DNA of 64,000 bases from Merdimmobilis hominis (GTDB taxonomy: Bacteria; Bacillota; Clostridia; Oscillospirales; Ruminococcaceae), in the NCBI RefSeq assembly GCF_021109255.1, contig NZ_JAJODG010000002.1, one strand, 5' to 3'. Position 1 is the first letter of the stretch. Each line of letters starts with the position of its first letter. Positions 1-6,867 of the stretch are shown piece after piece. The notes under the pieces were generated by a model. That model had not been told where the DNA came from. It was given only the letters and a program-made list of their open reading frames with translations, and ran no database searches. The position numbers and the translations under genes are program-made.

Positions 1-2
1 TT

Positions 3-77
3 CCATTCACTGTTGTCAAACAAAACGGTATCTGGCTGGTGGACGATTACACCTACCCAGAGCGCAAGAATGGATAG
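3..77 (+). CDS. C-terminal end of an unidentified protein (partial)
   Basis: Frame 3 is open from the window edge and gives 24 residues ending in VDDYTYPERKNG before TAG at 75-77. The only support is the open frame and the strong terminator that follows at 160. The Trp/Asp/Tyr-rich ending is too short to assign a family. The rest of the gene lies outside the window. Confidence 0.55.
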   Translation, partial: PFTVVKQNGIWLVDDYTYPERKNG

Positions 78-159
78 GTACCCCAGTTCTTGCATCCATG
101 CCATCCATAAAGGATGCTGTTTGAAAGCTATCCAAATACACAGCTAAGAAAACTACAAA

Positions 160-206
160 GCCGCCCCCAACCATCATAAAATTCTGGTTGGGGGCGGCCA
201 TTATTT
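160..206 (+). terminator. Rho-independent terminator after the partial gene
   Basis: Perfect 13-bp stem (160-172 GCCGCCCCCAACC with 186-198) followed by CATTATTTT. It closes the plus-strand gene that ends at 77. Confidence 0.85.
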
Positions 207-317
207 TGGGGGATCAAAAGCTAAAATCAGTCCGGCAGGCCCTCGCCCTACCTGTTGGAGAAGCTCTCAGAGCAGGTCTCCGACCAAAATATAGAGCGGC
301 CTAATGTAGGCAGTTTA

Positions 318-371
318 CAAAAAAAGAAACCTTGAAAAACCGCTTTCTCAAGCTATTTTCCAAGGTTTCTT
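318..371 (-). terminator. Terminator of tRNA-Gln
   Basis: AAGAAACCTTG (324-334) pairs with CAAGGTTTCTT (361-371). On the minus strand the stem is followed by a T run (A run at 318-325). It sits directly 3' of the tRNA gene. Confidence 0.75.
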
Positions 372-374
372 CAT

Positions 375-448
375 TGGTTGCCCGACTAGGATTCGAACCC
401 AGACAAACAGAGTCAGAGTCTGTCGTGCTACCTTTACACAATCGGGCA
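375..448 (-). tRNA. tRNA-Gln (anticodon CUG)
   Basis: Read on the minus strand this folds as a cloverleaf. The acceptor is TGCCCGA/TCGGGCA, the D arm GTGT...GCAC, and the anticodon stem ACAGA/TCTGT has loop CTCTGAC (anticodon CTG). The T arm is CTGGG-TTCGAAT-CCTAG, the discriminator is A, and CCA is encoded at 375-377. A second glutamine isoacceptor (UUG) lies at 39040. Confidence 0.95.
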
Positions 449-488
449 ACAACCAATCGTTTGAAGTATTCCCTCAATCGACTTTATT

Positions 489-517
489 ATTATACTATGC
501 CAGCCACTATTTGTCAA
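489..517 (-). promoter_or_regulatory. Sigma-A promoter of tRNA-Gln
   Basis: On the minus strand TTGACA (512-517) is followed by a 17-nt spacer and TATAAT (489-494), both exact consensus, about 40 bp upstream of the mature tRNA. Confidence 0.9.
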
Positions 518-628
518 CCTATTATTTGGGATTTTTTCTCTTTTTCTTCATAGGCCCCAACTCGCCCATTTTCGGGAAAATAGCCATTTTCTTTCCTGCA
601 ATCCGCCAAAATATTTCTTTCAGAAACA

Positions 629-657
629 TTGCCATTCCCACCGGATCTTGCTAAAAT
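629..657 (+). promoter_or_regulatory. Sigma-A promoter of pyrB
   Basis: TTGCCA (629-634), 17-nt spacer, TAAAAT (652-657). The expected transcript start near 664 makes the ATG at 671 almost leaderless and favours the ATG at 689. No PyrR-type attenuator is visible between promoter and gene. Confidence 0.7.
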
Positions 658-688
658 GGTAGGAGATAAAATGAAAGGAAGTAATGCA

Positions 689-1756
689 ATGCGTGCAAAA
701 AACATCATCGATTTGACCGACCTTTCGTTGGAGGAACTGACGGCAGTCATCGACCAGGCACTGGAGATCAAAAAAAATCCTGCCGCCTATGCAGACCGCT
801 GCAAGGGCAAAATCCTTGCCACCCTGTTTTATGAGCCCTCCACCCGGACACGCAACTCCTTCCAAACCGCTATGCTGCGGTTGGGCGGCCAGGTGATCGG
901 GTTTGACAACCCCATGAGCACTTCCGTCTCCAAGGGGGAAACTCTGAAAGACACCACCATCATCATGAGCGGCTATGCGGATATTATCGCCATGCGCCAC
1001 CCCATGGAGGGCGCTGCCAAAGCCGCGGCATTGTATGCTTCCTGCCCTGTCATCAACGCCGGAGATGGCGGCCATCTCCACCCCACCCAGACCCTCACTG
1101 ACCTGGTTACCCTCAAAGATCAGAAAGGCACCTTGGAGGGCCTCACAATTGGCCTGTGCGGCGACCTAAAGAACGGCCGCACCGTCCACTCCCTGTGCAA
1201 CAGTATGGCCAAATTCGGCTTGAAGGCCCACTTTGTCTTTATCTCCACCAAGGAGCTGACCATGCCAGAATACATCACCGAAATCCTGGATCACTCCCCC
1301 TGCACCTACAGTTTCTGTGATTCCCTGGAGGAGGCTATCCCCTCCTTGGATGTCCTCTACATGACCCGTATCCAGAAGGAACGGTTTGATTCCCTGGAGG
1401 AGTATGAGCGGCTGAAAAATGTTTATGTCCTGGACCCTGAGAAGATGAAAAAAGCCAAAGCCGACCTCATCGTCCTCCATCCCCTGCCCCGGGTGGACGA
1501 GATCACCAATGAAGTGGATGACGATCCCCGCGCCTTGTACTTCTACCAGGCTAAATGCGGCGTCTACGCCCGGATGTCCCTCATTCTCCACCTGCTGGAA
1601 GAAACCCCTGCCCAAGGCATTACCTTTGGCGGCGAGGATGCTTCCTTCCGCTGCCCCAACCCCAAATGCATCACCAAGAGCGAAGGATACCTTCCCCATG
1701 CCTGCCACAAAGACGGGGAACACACCTGCTGCGAATACTGTGACGCCCGCATCTAA
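689..1756 (+). CDS. pyrB: Aspartate carbamoyltransferase with a PyrI-like zinc-binding tail
   Basis: Catalyses carbamoyl phosphate + aspartate to N-carbamoyl-aspartate in pyrimidine synthesis. The carbamoyl-phosphate loop STRTR (about residues 51-55), the HPTQ motif and HPLPR identify PyrB. The start at 689 has AAGGAAG about 8 nt upstream; the alternative ATG at 671 lies too close to the predicted transcript start. At 355 aa it is about 45 residues longer than usual. The extra tail contains CPNPKC, C, CCEYC in a C-X4-C...C-X2-C arrangement like the zinc domain of the regulatory chain PyrI, without PyrI's nucleotide-binding domain. It stands alone with its own promoter and terminator; no pyrI, pyrC or pyrD is adjacent. 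The enzyme assignment is certain; the role of the tail is inferred. Confidence 0.95.
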   Translation: MRAKNIIDLTDLSLEELTAVIDQALEIKKNPAAYADRCKGKILATLFYEPSTRTRNSFQTAMLRLGGQVIGFDNPMSTSVSKGETLKDTTIIMSGYADIIAMRHPMEGAAKAAALYASCPVINAGDGGHLHPTQTLTDLVTLKDQKGTLEGLTIGLCGDLKNGRTVHSLCNSMAKFGLKAHFVFISTKELTMPEYITEILDHSPCTYSFCDSLEEAIPSLDVLYMTRIQKERFDSLEEYERLKNVYVLDPEKMKKAKADLIVLHPLPRVDEITNEVDDDPRALYFYQAKCGVYARMSLILHLLEETPAQGITFGGEDASFRCPNPKCITKSEGYLPHACHKDGEHTCCEYCDARI

Positions 1757-1780
1757 TGAAAAGGTGAAGTCCTACCAAGG

Positions 1781-1816
1781 AACCGGTATGGCTTTCGTTG
1801 CCATACCGGTTTTTTC
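1781..1816 (+). terminator. Terminator of pyrB
   Basis: AACCGGTATGG (1781-1791) pairs with CCATACCGGTT (1801-1811), followed by a T run. Confidence 0.9.
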
Positions 1817-1930
1817 AAAAAATCCATTGGGCTGCCCTGCAATTTGGCATAAAAGCGCGGTAGAATGCCTACTGCCCTCATAATTAGAGGATTTTTGTGA
1901 AAACTAGCCCCGAAAGGCACGCCTAAGGTA

Positions 1931-1959
1931 TTGCAATTCATACCATTCTGGTGTATGAT
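1931..1959 (+). promoter_or_regulatory. Sigma-A promoter of trxA
   Basis: TTGCAA (1931-1936), 17-nt spacer, TATGAT (1954-1959). The predicted transcript start near 1966 gives a leader of about 120 nt. Confidence 0.75.
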
Positions 1960-1980
1960 TAGGATGTGCTAAATTTTGCA

Positions 1981-2080
1981 TATAAGGGCGAACGCTTCCG
2001 CCGGATTGCGGTCGGGAGCACCTTGTCCAAAGACCGGCGGAAATGGACAGGCCCTTCGCTGCCGCCGGAGAAACGGAGTG
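1981..2080 (+). promoter_or_regulatory. Structured 5' leader of trxA with alternative pairings
   Basis: AAGGGC (1984-1989) pairs with GCCCTT (2051-2056) and encloses TTCCGCCGG (1996-2004) paired with CCGGCGGAA (2034-2042). A third segment CCGCCGG (2062-2068), just before the ribosome site GGAG (2075-2078), can compete for the same CCGGCGG. This looks like a riboswitch or translational attenuator, but it matches no RNA class I recognise. Function is inferred. Confidence 0.45.
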
Positions 2081-2086
2081 TTACGT

Positions 2087-2404
2087 ATGGCTATTGTTCA
2101 TCTGACTGAAGAAACCTTTAAAACTGATGTATTGGAATCCAAAGGCATTGTCCTGGTGGATTTTTGGGCTACCTGGTGCGGTCCCTGCCGGATGCTGGCC
2201 CCTATTTTGGAAGAAGCGGAAAAAGAGCTGGAAGGCAAAGTCACCGTCTGCAAGCTGGATGTGGATGCCTGCCCTATTGCCGCCTCCAAATTCTCCGTCA
2301 TGACCATCCCCACTTTGGTGCTGTTTAAGGATGGCAAAGAGGTCAGCCGGGAAATCGGCCTGATGCCCAAGCAAAAAATCATTGAATTGACTCATCGCGC
2401 CTAG
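2087..2404 (+). CDS. trxA: Thioredoxin
   Basis: Cytosolic thiol-disulfide reductant of 105 aa, the normal length. The active site WCGPC places the redox cysteines at about 31 and 34, and the cis-proline loop MTIPT has Pro near 75. The start at 2087 has GGAG 8 nt upstream. Two additional cysteines (about 55 and 62) lie outside the active site. It is monocistronic between its own promoter and terminator, behind a folded leader. No thioredoxin reductase is nearby. Confidence 0.96.
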   Translation: MAIVHLTEETFKTDVLESKGIVLVDFWATWCGPCRMLAPILEEAEKELEGKVTVCKLDVDACPIAASKFSVMTIPTLVLFKDGKEVSREIGLMPKQKIIELTHRA

Positions 2405-2417
2405 TTGCACGACTGGT

Positions 2418-2455
2418 AAAAATCCCCTGGAAGGCTGGCCTTCCAGGGGATTTTG
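2418..2455 (+). terminator. Terminator of trxA
   Basis: AATCCCCTGGAA pairs with TTCCAGGGGATT around a GGCTGGCC centre, followed by TTT. Confidence 0.85.
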
Positions 2456-2504
2456 GCATTATTATGCGGCTAGATGGGCAAACTAAGGCCGAGGTGAATG
2501 TTAT

Positions 2505-3041
2505 ATGATACCCATTGTCATTCAATCCGGCGATCCGGAATGCCGCCTTTCCACCGCCCTGTGGCGGGCGCTGCGCCCATTTCACTCCACCGCATTGATC
2601 GCCCGGGAACGGATTGCAGCCAGCAGCTCCCCGCCGGATTTTTTGATTGTGGAAGGGGACTTTTTCCGGGTGGAACTGCCGGGCAACGCCATCGCGATCT
2701 ATACCGGCAGCATGGATCGCCCGCCCGCAATCCCCAAACACGGGATCGCTGTGGTGGCAACTGCCTCCCCACAGGTGCGAAAGGCCGTGGCCCAAAGTGG
2801 ACTGCCCGCCATTACCTGCGGCCTTTCCGCCAAAGATACTATCACTCTTTCCAGCAGCACTGCAGACAGCCTTCTGATCAGCCTGCAACGGGGGATCACC
2901 AGCTTCTCCGGCGCCCCAGTGGAGCCGGTGGAAATCCCCCTCACCCTCTCCTGTCCCCGCAATCCGCTCCTGGTGTTGCCGGTGGCCGCTGTCCTGCTCC
3001 TACTGGATCACCTGCCCCAATTTGCCCAACTCTCCTTGTAG
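2505..3041 (+). CDS. Hypothetical protein, 178 aa
   Basis: ATG at 2505 with GAGGTG 8 nt upstream. The N-terminal part alternates beta strands and helices (IPIVIQSG, FLIVEGDFF, GIAVVATAS), suggesting a small alpha/beta fold. The end has a hydrophobic stretch (LLVLPVAAVLLLLD) that could be a buried helix or a membrane anchor. I recognise no family motif. It lies between trxA and a spore-protein gene on the same strand and has no clear promoter of its own. Coding is supported by the start context and the full-length open frame. Confidence 0.6.
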   Translation: MIPIVIQSGDPECRLSTALWRALRPFHSTALIARERIAASSSPPDFLIVEGDFFRVELPGNAIAIYTGSMDRPPAIPKHGIAVVATASPQVRKAVAQSGLPAITCGLSAKDTITLSSSTADSLLISLQRGITSFSGAPVEPVEIPLTLSCPRNPLLVLPVAAVLLLLDHLPQFAQLSL

Positions 3042-3104
3042 AACCGCTTTCCCTGTTTGCAGCTCACGTCGAATCCTTCCTAAAAATTTCACAAAAATTG
3101 ACAG

Positions 3105-3133
3105 TCATAACACAAGCGGTCAGGAGGATACTA
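3105..3133 (+). promoter_or_regulatory. Possible sigma-G type promoter of the SASP gene
   Basis: GATACTA (3127-3133) differs at one base from the forespore -10 CATACTA, and TCATA (3105-3109) lies 17 nt upstream as a plausible -35. Forespore expression is expected for alpha/beta SASP genes. The match is read by eye. Confidence 0.4.
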
Positions 3134-3199
3134 TTACTGCAAACGCAAAGCGGCAAAACTTCAATCTGAAAGAATAAAAATCAAGGAGTGTATTTTATT

Positions 3200-3412
3200 A
3201 TGGCTAGCAACTCTAATAACAGCGGTTCCAATCGTATCGTCGTTCCCGAAGCTCGTGAGGCTATGGACAAATTCAAAATGGAAGCTGCCAACGAAGTTGG
3301 CGTAAACCTGAAGCAGGGTTACAACGGCGACCTGACCTCTCGTGAGGCTGGTAGCGTGGGCGGCCAGATGGTCAAAAAAATGATCGAGGCTTACGAGAAC
3401 TCCATTAAGTAG
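3200..3412 (+). CDS. Alpha/beta-type small acid-soluble spore protein
   Basis: 70-aa protein that coats and protects DNA in the dormant spore and is degraded at germination. Diagnostic stretches are RIVVPEAREAMDKFKMEAANE, the region where the germination protease normally cuts, and GDLTSREAGSVGGQMVKKMI, the conserved DNA-binding C-terminal half. The ATG at 3200 has AAGGAG 11 nt upstream; a GTG at 3188 in frame overlaps that site and is rejected. The N-terminus is rich in Ser and Asn. It shows that the organism forms spores. Confidence 0.95.
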   Translation: MASNSNNSGSNRIVVPEAREAMDKFKMEAANEVGVNLKQGYNGDLTSREAGSVGGQMVKKMIEAYENSIK

Positions 3413-3477
3413 TTCTTTGCCAAAGATAATTAGGGATCGGCTCTAACAAGAGCCGTGCAGCGAGCAATTCGCACCCT

Positions 3478-3516
3478 GCAAAAAGCGGACAGGCTTGGCC
3501 TGCCCGCTTTTTGTTG
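3478..3516 (+). terminator. Terminator of the SASP gene
   Basis: AAAAAGCGGACAGGC pairs with GCCTGCCCGCTTTTT with one bulge, followed by GTTG. Confidence 0.85.
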
Positions 3517-3638
3517 TCCCACTGAAATCGTAAGAAAACCGACTGGAATTTCCCCCCAAAAAGATTCCCTTTTTGCAGTATCCTAGAGATAAAACAATGT
3601 TGCCGCCTGCTGCTTGGGCAAAGGAAAGGGGAATTTAT

Positions 3639-3881
3639 ATGAATATGAAGCTGACCACCCGCTGTTCTCTATGGATTGCCGCCGCCGTTTTTGTCTCCTC
3701 TCTGGGAGGCGCCGCCCTGTGCGCCCAGCGGGCATCCCTCCTCTGCAACCCCCAGATAGAAACAGCCGCCAGCTCAAATCCGGTGGAGCCCCTGATCCGG
3801 ACAACCCAGCTCAATGGGGAAATAATTTTAGAGGAAAACGGAATCCCCACTGTTTTCCATACGGGTTTTGTGGTACAATAG
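3639..3881 (+). CDS. Small exported or membrane protein whose 3' end runs into a repeat array
   Basis: 80 aa from ATG 3639 (GGAAAGGGG upstream). The N-terminus is a clear signal-type sequence: MNMKLTTR followed by the hydrophobic WIAAAVFVSSLGGAALCA. The rest is short and unrecognised. The last residues (TGFVVQ) and the TAG lie in the left edge of the tandem repeat starting at 3873, so the present stop codon is supplied by the repeat and the ancestral C-terminus may be lost. Either a small secreted protein or a truncated gene. Confidence 0.45.
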   Translation: MNMKLTTRCSLWIAAAVFVSSLGGAALCAQRASLLCNPQIETAASSNPVEPLIRTTQLNGEIILEENGIPTVFHTGFVVQ

Positions 3882-4310
3882 CCACAGCAAAGCTGTGCCA
3901 TTCGAAGAATTGCTTGCAGGGCGAAGCCCTTTGCGGCAGGGGCCGCACCGCAATTCTTGCCGTTTGTGCAGACTTTATAGTACAATAGCCACAGCAAAGC
4001 TGTGCCATTCGAAGAATTGCTTGCAGGGCGAAGCCCTTTGCGGCAGGGGCCGCACCGCAATTCTTGCCGTTTGTGCAGACTTTATAGTACAATAAGCCAC
4101 AGCAAAGCTGTGCCATTCGAAGAATTGCTTGCAGGGCGAAGCCCTTTGCGGCAGGGGCCGCACCGCAATTCTTGCCGTTTGTGCAGACTTTATAGTACAA
4201 TAAGCCACAGCAAAGCTGTGCCATTCGAAGAATTGCTTGCAGGGCGAAGCCCTTTGCGGCAGGGGCCGCACCGCAATGCTTACAGTTTGTGCAGACTTTG
4301 TGGTATAATA
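3873..4310 (+). repeat. Tandem array of four 107-108 bp units
   Basis: Units start at GTACAATA 3873, 3980, 4087 and 4195; the last ends at GTATAATA 4303. Each unit contains the hairpins CCACAGCAAAGCTGTG and GGGCGAAGCCC, a GAATTGC...GCAATTC inverted pair, and ends TTTGTGCAGACTTTRTRGTAC. Units are nearly identical except for one A inserted after position 7 in units 3 and 4 and changes near the end of unit 4. There is no unique spacer, so it is not a CRISPR. Related copies lie at 31071 and 44551. Open frames across it on both strands are translations of the repeat and are not genes. Confidence 0.9.
4280..4309 (+). promoter_or_regulatory. Promoter formed by the end of the repeat array
   Basis: TTACAG (4280-4285), 18-nt spacer, TATAAT (4304-4309) preceded by TGG (extended -10). 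It points at the gene at 4532 with a leader of about 215 nt. Confidence 0.55.
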
Positions 4311-4531
4311 ATTGCAAAGCGGTTACTGGGGATGAATTCCCCGACAATGAAAGCACCACCTCCATCATCAAATGGTTGATGGGGTGGCATTGCCATCTGT
4401 TTTCCCAGCAGCATATTGGGCTATCGTGTTTCACAAGGGCTTACAGGAGCATCCCCCTTCCCCTATTTTTTGTGCCGGTAGCCCTGACTGAATAAGAATA
4501 CGGAAACTTCGCGAAAGGAGTCCATTCCCCT

Positions 4532-5533
4532 ATGAAATTCTCCTACCTGATCGACCGGGTGGTCAACATTGATTTTCAAAATCTAAACCAAACACTGGAT
4601 ACCGTCTCCAAACGTTCTGGCAAAGGCAAGCTCAGCTTGGTCTGTGACATGGCTTGGTGCGGTTTGAAGTACGGGGCAGGGTATACCGACTATACCTACT
4701 GCCAGTTTTACAAATTGAATGGGGACAAGCGCAAAACCTACTTGACCCGCACCATCCAGAATGAATTGGTCCGCAAACTCAACGACCGGAGGTTTTACCA
4801 CTGTTTTCAGAATAAGCTGGAGTTTAACCAGTTGTTCTCCCCGCTGGTCACCCGCCCTTACTTGGATGTTCGGGATGTGAATGTGGAATCTTTCCGCCGC
4901 TTCCTCAAAGGACGCAGCGAGATCATCGCCAAGCCAGTGGACGGCATCGGCGGCCATGGGGTCAAACGGATTGCCGTTGATGAGAACACCGATGTGGAAC
5001 AGCTCTATAATTCCCTGTTGGAGGAAAAACGCACTCTAGTGGAAGAGGTCATCCAGCAGCACCACGCTTTGCAGGAGCTGTACCCCCAAGGGGTCAACAC
5101 CGTCCGGGTGGTGACCATCCTCACCGGCACGGTGGTGGACATTATGTGGGTAGGTTTGAAAATCGGGAGCAACGGATCGGTGGTGGACAACGTTGCGGAA
5201 GGCGGCATCTGCGCTTGGGCAGACCGCTATACCGGTGTAATCACCACCCCCGCCGCCAACTACGACGGGATGGTTTTTGAAAATCATCCCAACACCGGGG
5301 TCAAGATTGTGGGGTTCCAAATTCCCAACTTTGACGCGGTCAAGGAGGTCGCTTCCACTGCTGCCCGGCTGATTCCTGAGATCCGCTATGTGGGGTGGGA
5401 TATCGCCGTCACCGAAGACAGCGCCCAGCTCATCGAGGGGAACGAGTACCCCGGCCATCTGCTGATGCAGATTCCCGCCCACCTTAAAGACGCAGAAGGG
5501 CTGCTTCCCCGGTTTCAAAAATATCTCAAATAA
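4532..5533 (+). CDS. ATP-grasp protein of the sugar-transfer-associated type
   Basis: 333 aa. ATP-grasp features in order are the strand EIIAKPVDGIGGHGV (ATP-binding Lys plus glycine loop, about residues 130-145), TLVEEVIQQH (adenine-contacting acidic strand), NTVRVVTIL, and a distal metal-binding GWDIAVTEDSAQLIEGNEYPG. This matches the ATP-grasp family often found with polysaccharide or teichoic-acid genes, which joins a carboxylate to an amine or alcohol; the substrate is unknown. GCGAAAGGAG precedes ATG 4532. It stands alone between the repeat array and a terminator, so context gives no partner. Confidence 0.8.
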   Translation: MKFSYLIDRVVNIDFQNLNQTLDTVSKRSGKGKLSLVCDMAWCGLKYGAGYTDYTYCQFYKLNGDKRKTYLTRTIQNELVRKLNDRRFYHCFQNKLEFNQLFSPLVTRPYLDVRDVNVESFRRFLKGRSEIIAKPVDGIGGHGVKRIAVDENTDVEQLYNSLLEEKRTLVEEVIQQHHALQELYPQGVNTVRVVTILTGTVVDIMWVGLKIGSNGSVVDNVAEGGICAWADRYTGVITTPAANYDGMVFENHPNTGVKIVGFQIPNFDAVKEVASTAARLIPEIRYVGWDIAVTEDSAQLIEGNEYPGHLLMQIPAHLKDAEGLLPRFQKYLK

Positions 5534-5542
5534 TTGGGTATT

Positions 5543-5582
5543 AAACGGTTTCCCTAGCTTTTGGCCAAGGGGCCGTTTTTTC
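5543..5582 (+). terminator. Terminator of the ATP-grasp gene
   Basis: AAACGG...CCCT (from 5543) pairs with AGGG...CCGTTT, followed by TTTTCT. Confidence 0.7.
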
Positions 5583-5716
5583 TTGCTCCGATCCCCTTCC
5601 AATTTCTCCCCTAAGCCTTTACATCCGACATCAACCGCTATATAATGGGTTATGTATCAATCACCGGGAGGCGATTTTTTCTTTTTCCCGGAAATACTTC
5701 GGATTTGAGGTGCTGT

Positions 5717-6397
5717 ATGACCAAAAACACCACAGCTTCCTTAGTGGAAGGGACCATTTTTATGGCTGGAATCACCTTCTTGGGCGGTTTCATGGATGCC
5801 TATACCTTCATGACCCGCGGGGGGATCTTCGCCAACAACCAAACCGGAAATATGGCTAAACTGGGTATCCACTTTGCTCAGCAAAACTGGAAAGGGGTCA
5901 ATGAATGCTTCTTTGTCATGTTCTGTTGCGTTCTGGGTGCTTGCTTCTCCCAGGTGGTGCAGCATAAGCTCCACTGGTTTCAAGGGGATTGGCGCAAGCG
6001 GGGGCTGCTGCTTCTGGCATTTGCTCTGTTTCTATCCGGGTTTGTTCCCACCACCATCCCCCATGTGTATGTGGGGGCAGCTTTCACCTTTTTGGCCGGT
6101 TTTCAGTCCTGTCTGTTCCGCAAGTGGGAAGGTACTGCCCACAACACCATTGTTTCTACCGGAAACCTGCGCTCCATTGGCCTGTATCTTTATGACGCCT
6201 TGGATAAAAACCAGAACCAGGAATGGTCCAAGCTTGCCCGGTATGTCATGGTTGCCTTTTCCTTTGCCGTTGGATGCGCAGTCGGCGCTCTGGTCTGCAC
6301 CCAAATGGGCATCCGCGCTTCCTGGCTGGGTTCGGTGATCGCAATCACCATGGCCCTAACCCTCCATCAGAGAGAAAAAGCCTGCGTAAATCTGTAA
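5717..6397 (+). CDS. YoaK/DUF1275 family membrane protein
   Basis: 226 aa integral membrane protein with about six hydrophobic segments (FMAGITFLGGFMDAYTF, CFFVMFCCVLGACF, LLLLAFALFLSGF, VYVGAAFTFLAGFQSC, VMVAFSFAVGCAVGALVC, WLGSVIAITMAL). The conserved block ending in NNQTGNM is the hallmark of the YoaK family. The function is poorly known, with weak resemblance to transporters. The start at 5717 has GAGGTG 6 nt upstream; the frame extends back to 5645 without a ribosome site. Monocistronic; converges with the ATP synthase operon. Confidence 0.85.
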   Translation: MTKNTTASLVEGTIFMAGITFLGGFMDAYTFMTRGGIFANNQTGNMAKLGIHFAQQNWKGVNECFFVMFCCVLGACFSQVVQHKLHWFQGDWRKRGLLLLAFALFLSGFVPTTIPHVYVGAAFTFLAGFQSCLFRKWEGTAHNTIVSTGNLRSIGLYLYDALDKNQNQEWSKLARYVMVAFSFAVGCAVGALVCTQMGIRASWLGSVIAITMALTLHQREKACVNL

Positions 6398-6410
6398 CGA
6401 TTCTCTATCC

Positions 6411-6453
6411 ATAAAAAAGCGACTGGCCTTTCATACAGCCAGTCGCTTTTCTT
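6411..6453. terminator. Bidirectional terminator between the yoaK-like gene and atpC
   Basis: AAAAGCGACTGGC pairs with GCCAGTCGCTTTT and has A and T runs on either side, serving both convergent units. Confidence 0.85.
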
Positions 6454-6456
6454 TAT

Positions 6457-6864
6457 TTACTTGCCTTCAACCACATTGATGCGGTTGTTGGCCCGCCGCA
6501 GCCGAAGCTTCAGCAGTTCCACCTCGCCGGGGTCAGAGGCAGAAGCCAACGCCTTTTCTGCGCCGGATTTTGCCCGCTGTGCCCGCTCCAGGTCGATCTG
6601 GTCCGCCCATTCAAAGCTGGTGGCCACCACGCGGGTTACTTCTTTGGTTACCCGCAGGAACCCGCCGTTGACCGCCGCCTTGCGGTAGCTGCCATCGGGG
6701 TTCTTCACCCGGATGCGCCCTACGCTGATGGCTGCAAAATAGTCGGCGTGTCCGCTTAAAATGCCCACATCACCCTGAGTGGTCTTGACGATAAGAGATT
6801 CGGTCTCTCCATCAAAAGCCAGCCCATCGGGGGTGACAATCTGAAGATGAAAGGTATTAGCCAT
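6457..6864 (-). CDS. atpC: F1 ATP synthase epsilon subunit
   Basis: 135 aa. The N-terminal beta sandwich (FHLQIVTPDGLAFDGE, QGDVGILSGHADY) is followed by a two-helix C-terminal domain (EWADQIDLERAQRAKSGAEK...LKLRLRRANNRINV). It belongs to the central stalk, coupling rotation and limiting ATP hydrolysis. Start AAGGGGGTATAGCAA-ATG; it begins 3 bp after the atpD stop. Last gene of the operon. Confidence 0.95.
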   Translation of the reverse strand: MANTFHLQIVTPDGLAFDGETESLIVKTTQGDVGILSGHADYFAAISVGRIRVKNPDGSYRKAAVNGGFLRVTKEVTRVVATSFEWADQIDLERAQRAKSGAEKALASASDPGEVELLKLRLRRANNRINVVEGK

Positions 6865-6867
6865 TTG

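Noticed and set aside
1981..2080. trxA leader as 6S, SRP RNA or a known riboswitch
   Set aside because: Too short for 6S RNA, lacks the SRP loop sequence, and no conserved core of a known riboswitch class was recognised.
1976..2086. N-terminal extension of thioredoxin from TTG 1976
   Set aside because: The extra residues are Arg/Pro-rich, the sequence is a folded leader, and ATG 2087 has a proper ribosome site giving the standard length.
3873..4310. CRISPR array
   Set aside because: The whole 107-108 bp unit repeats without unique spacers, units are internally palindromic, and no cas gene is present.
3811..4434. Open reading frames of 75-207 codons on both strands across 3.8-4.4 kb
   Set aside because: They are repeated translations of the 107-bp tandem units, open in several frames because the unit lacks stops; no ribosome sites or protein family.
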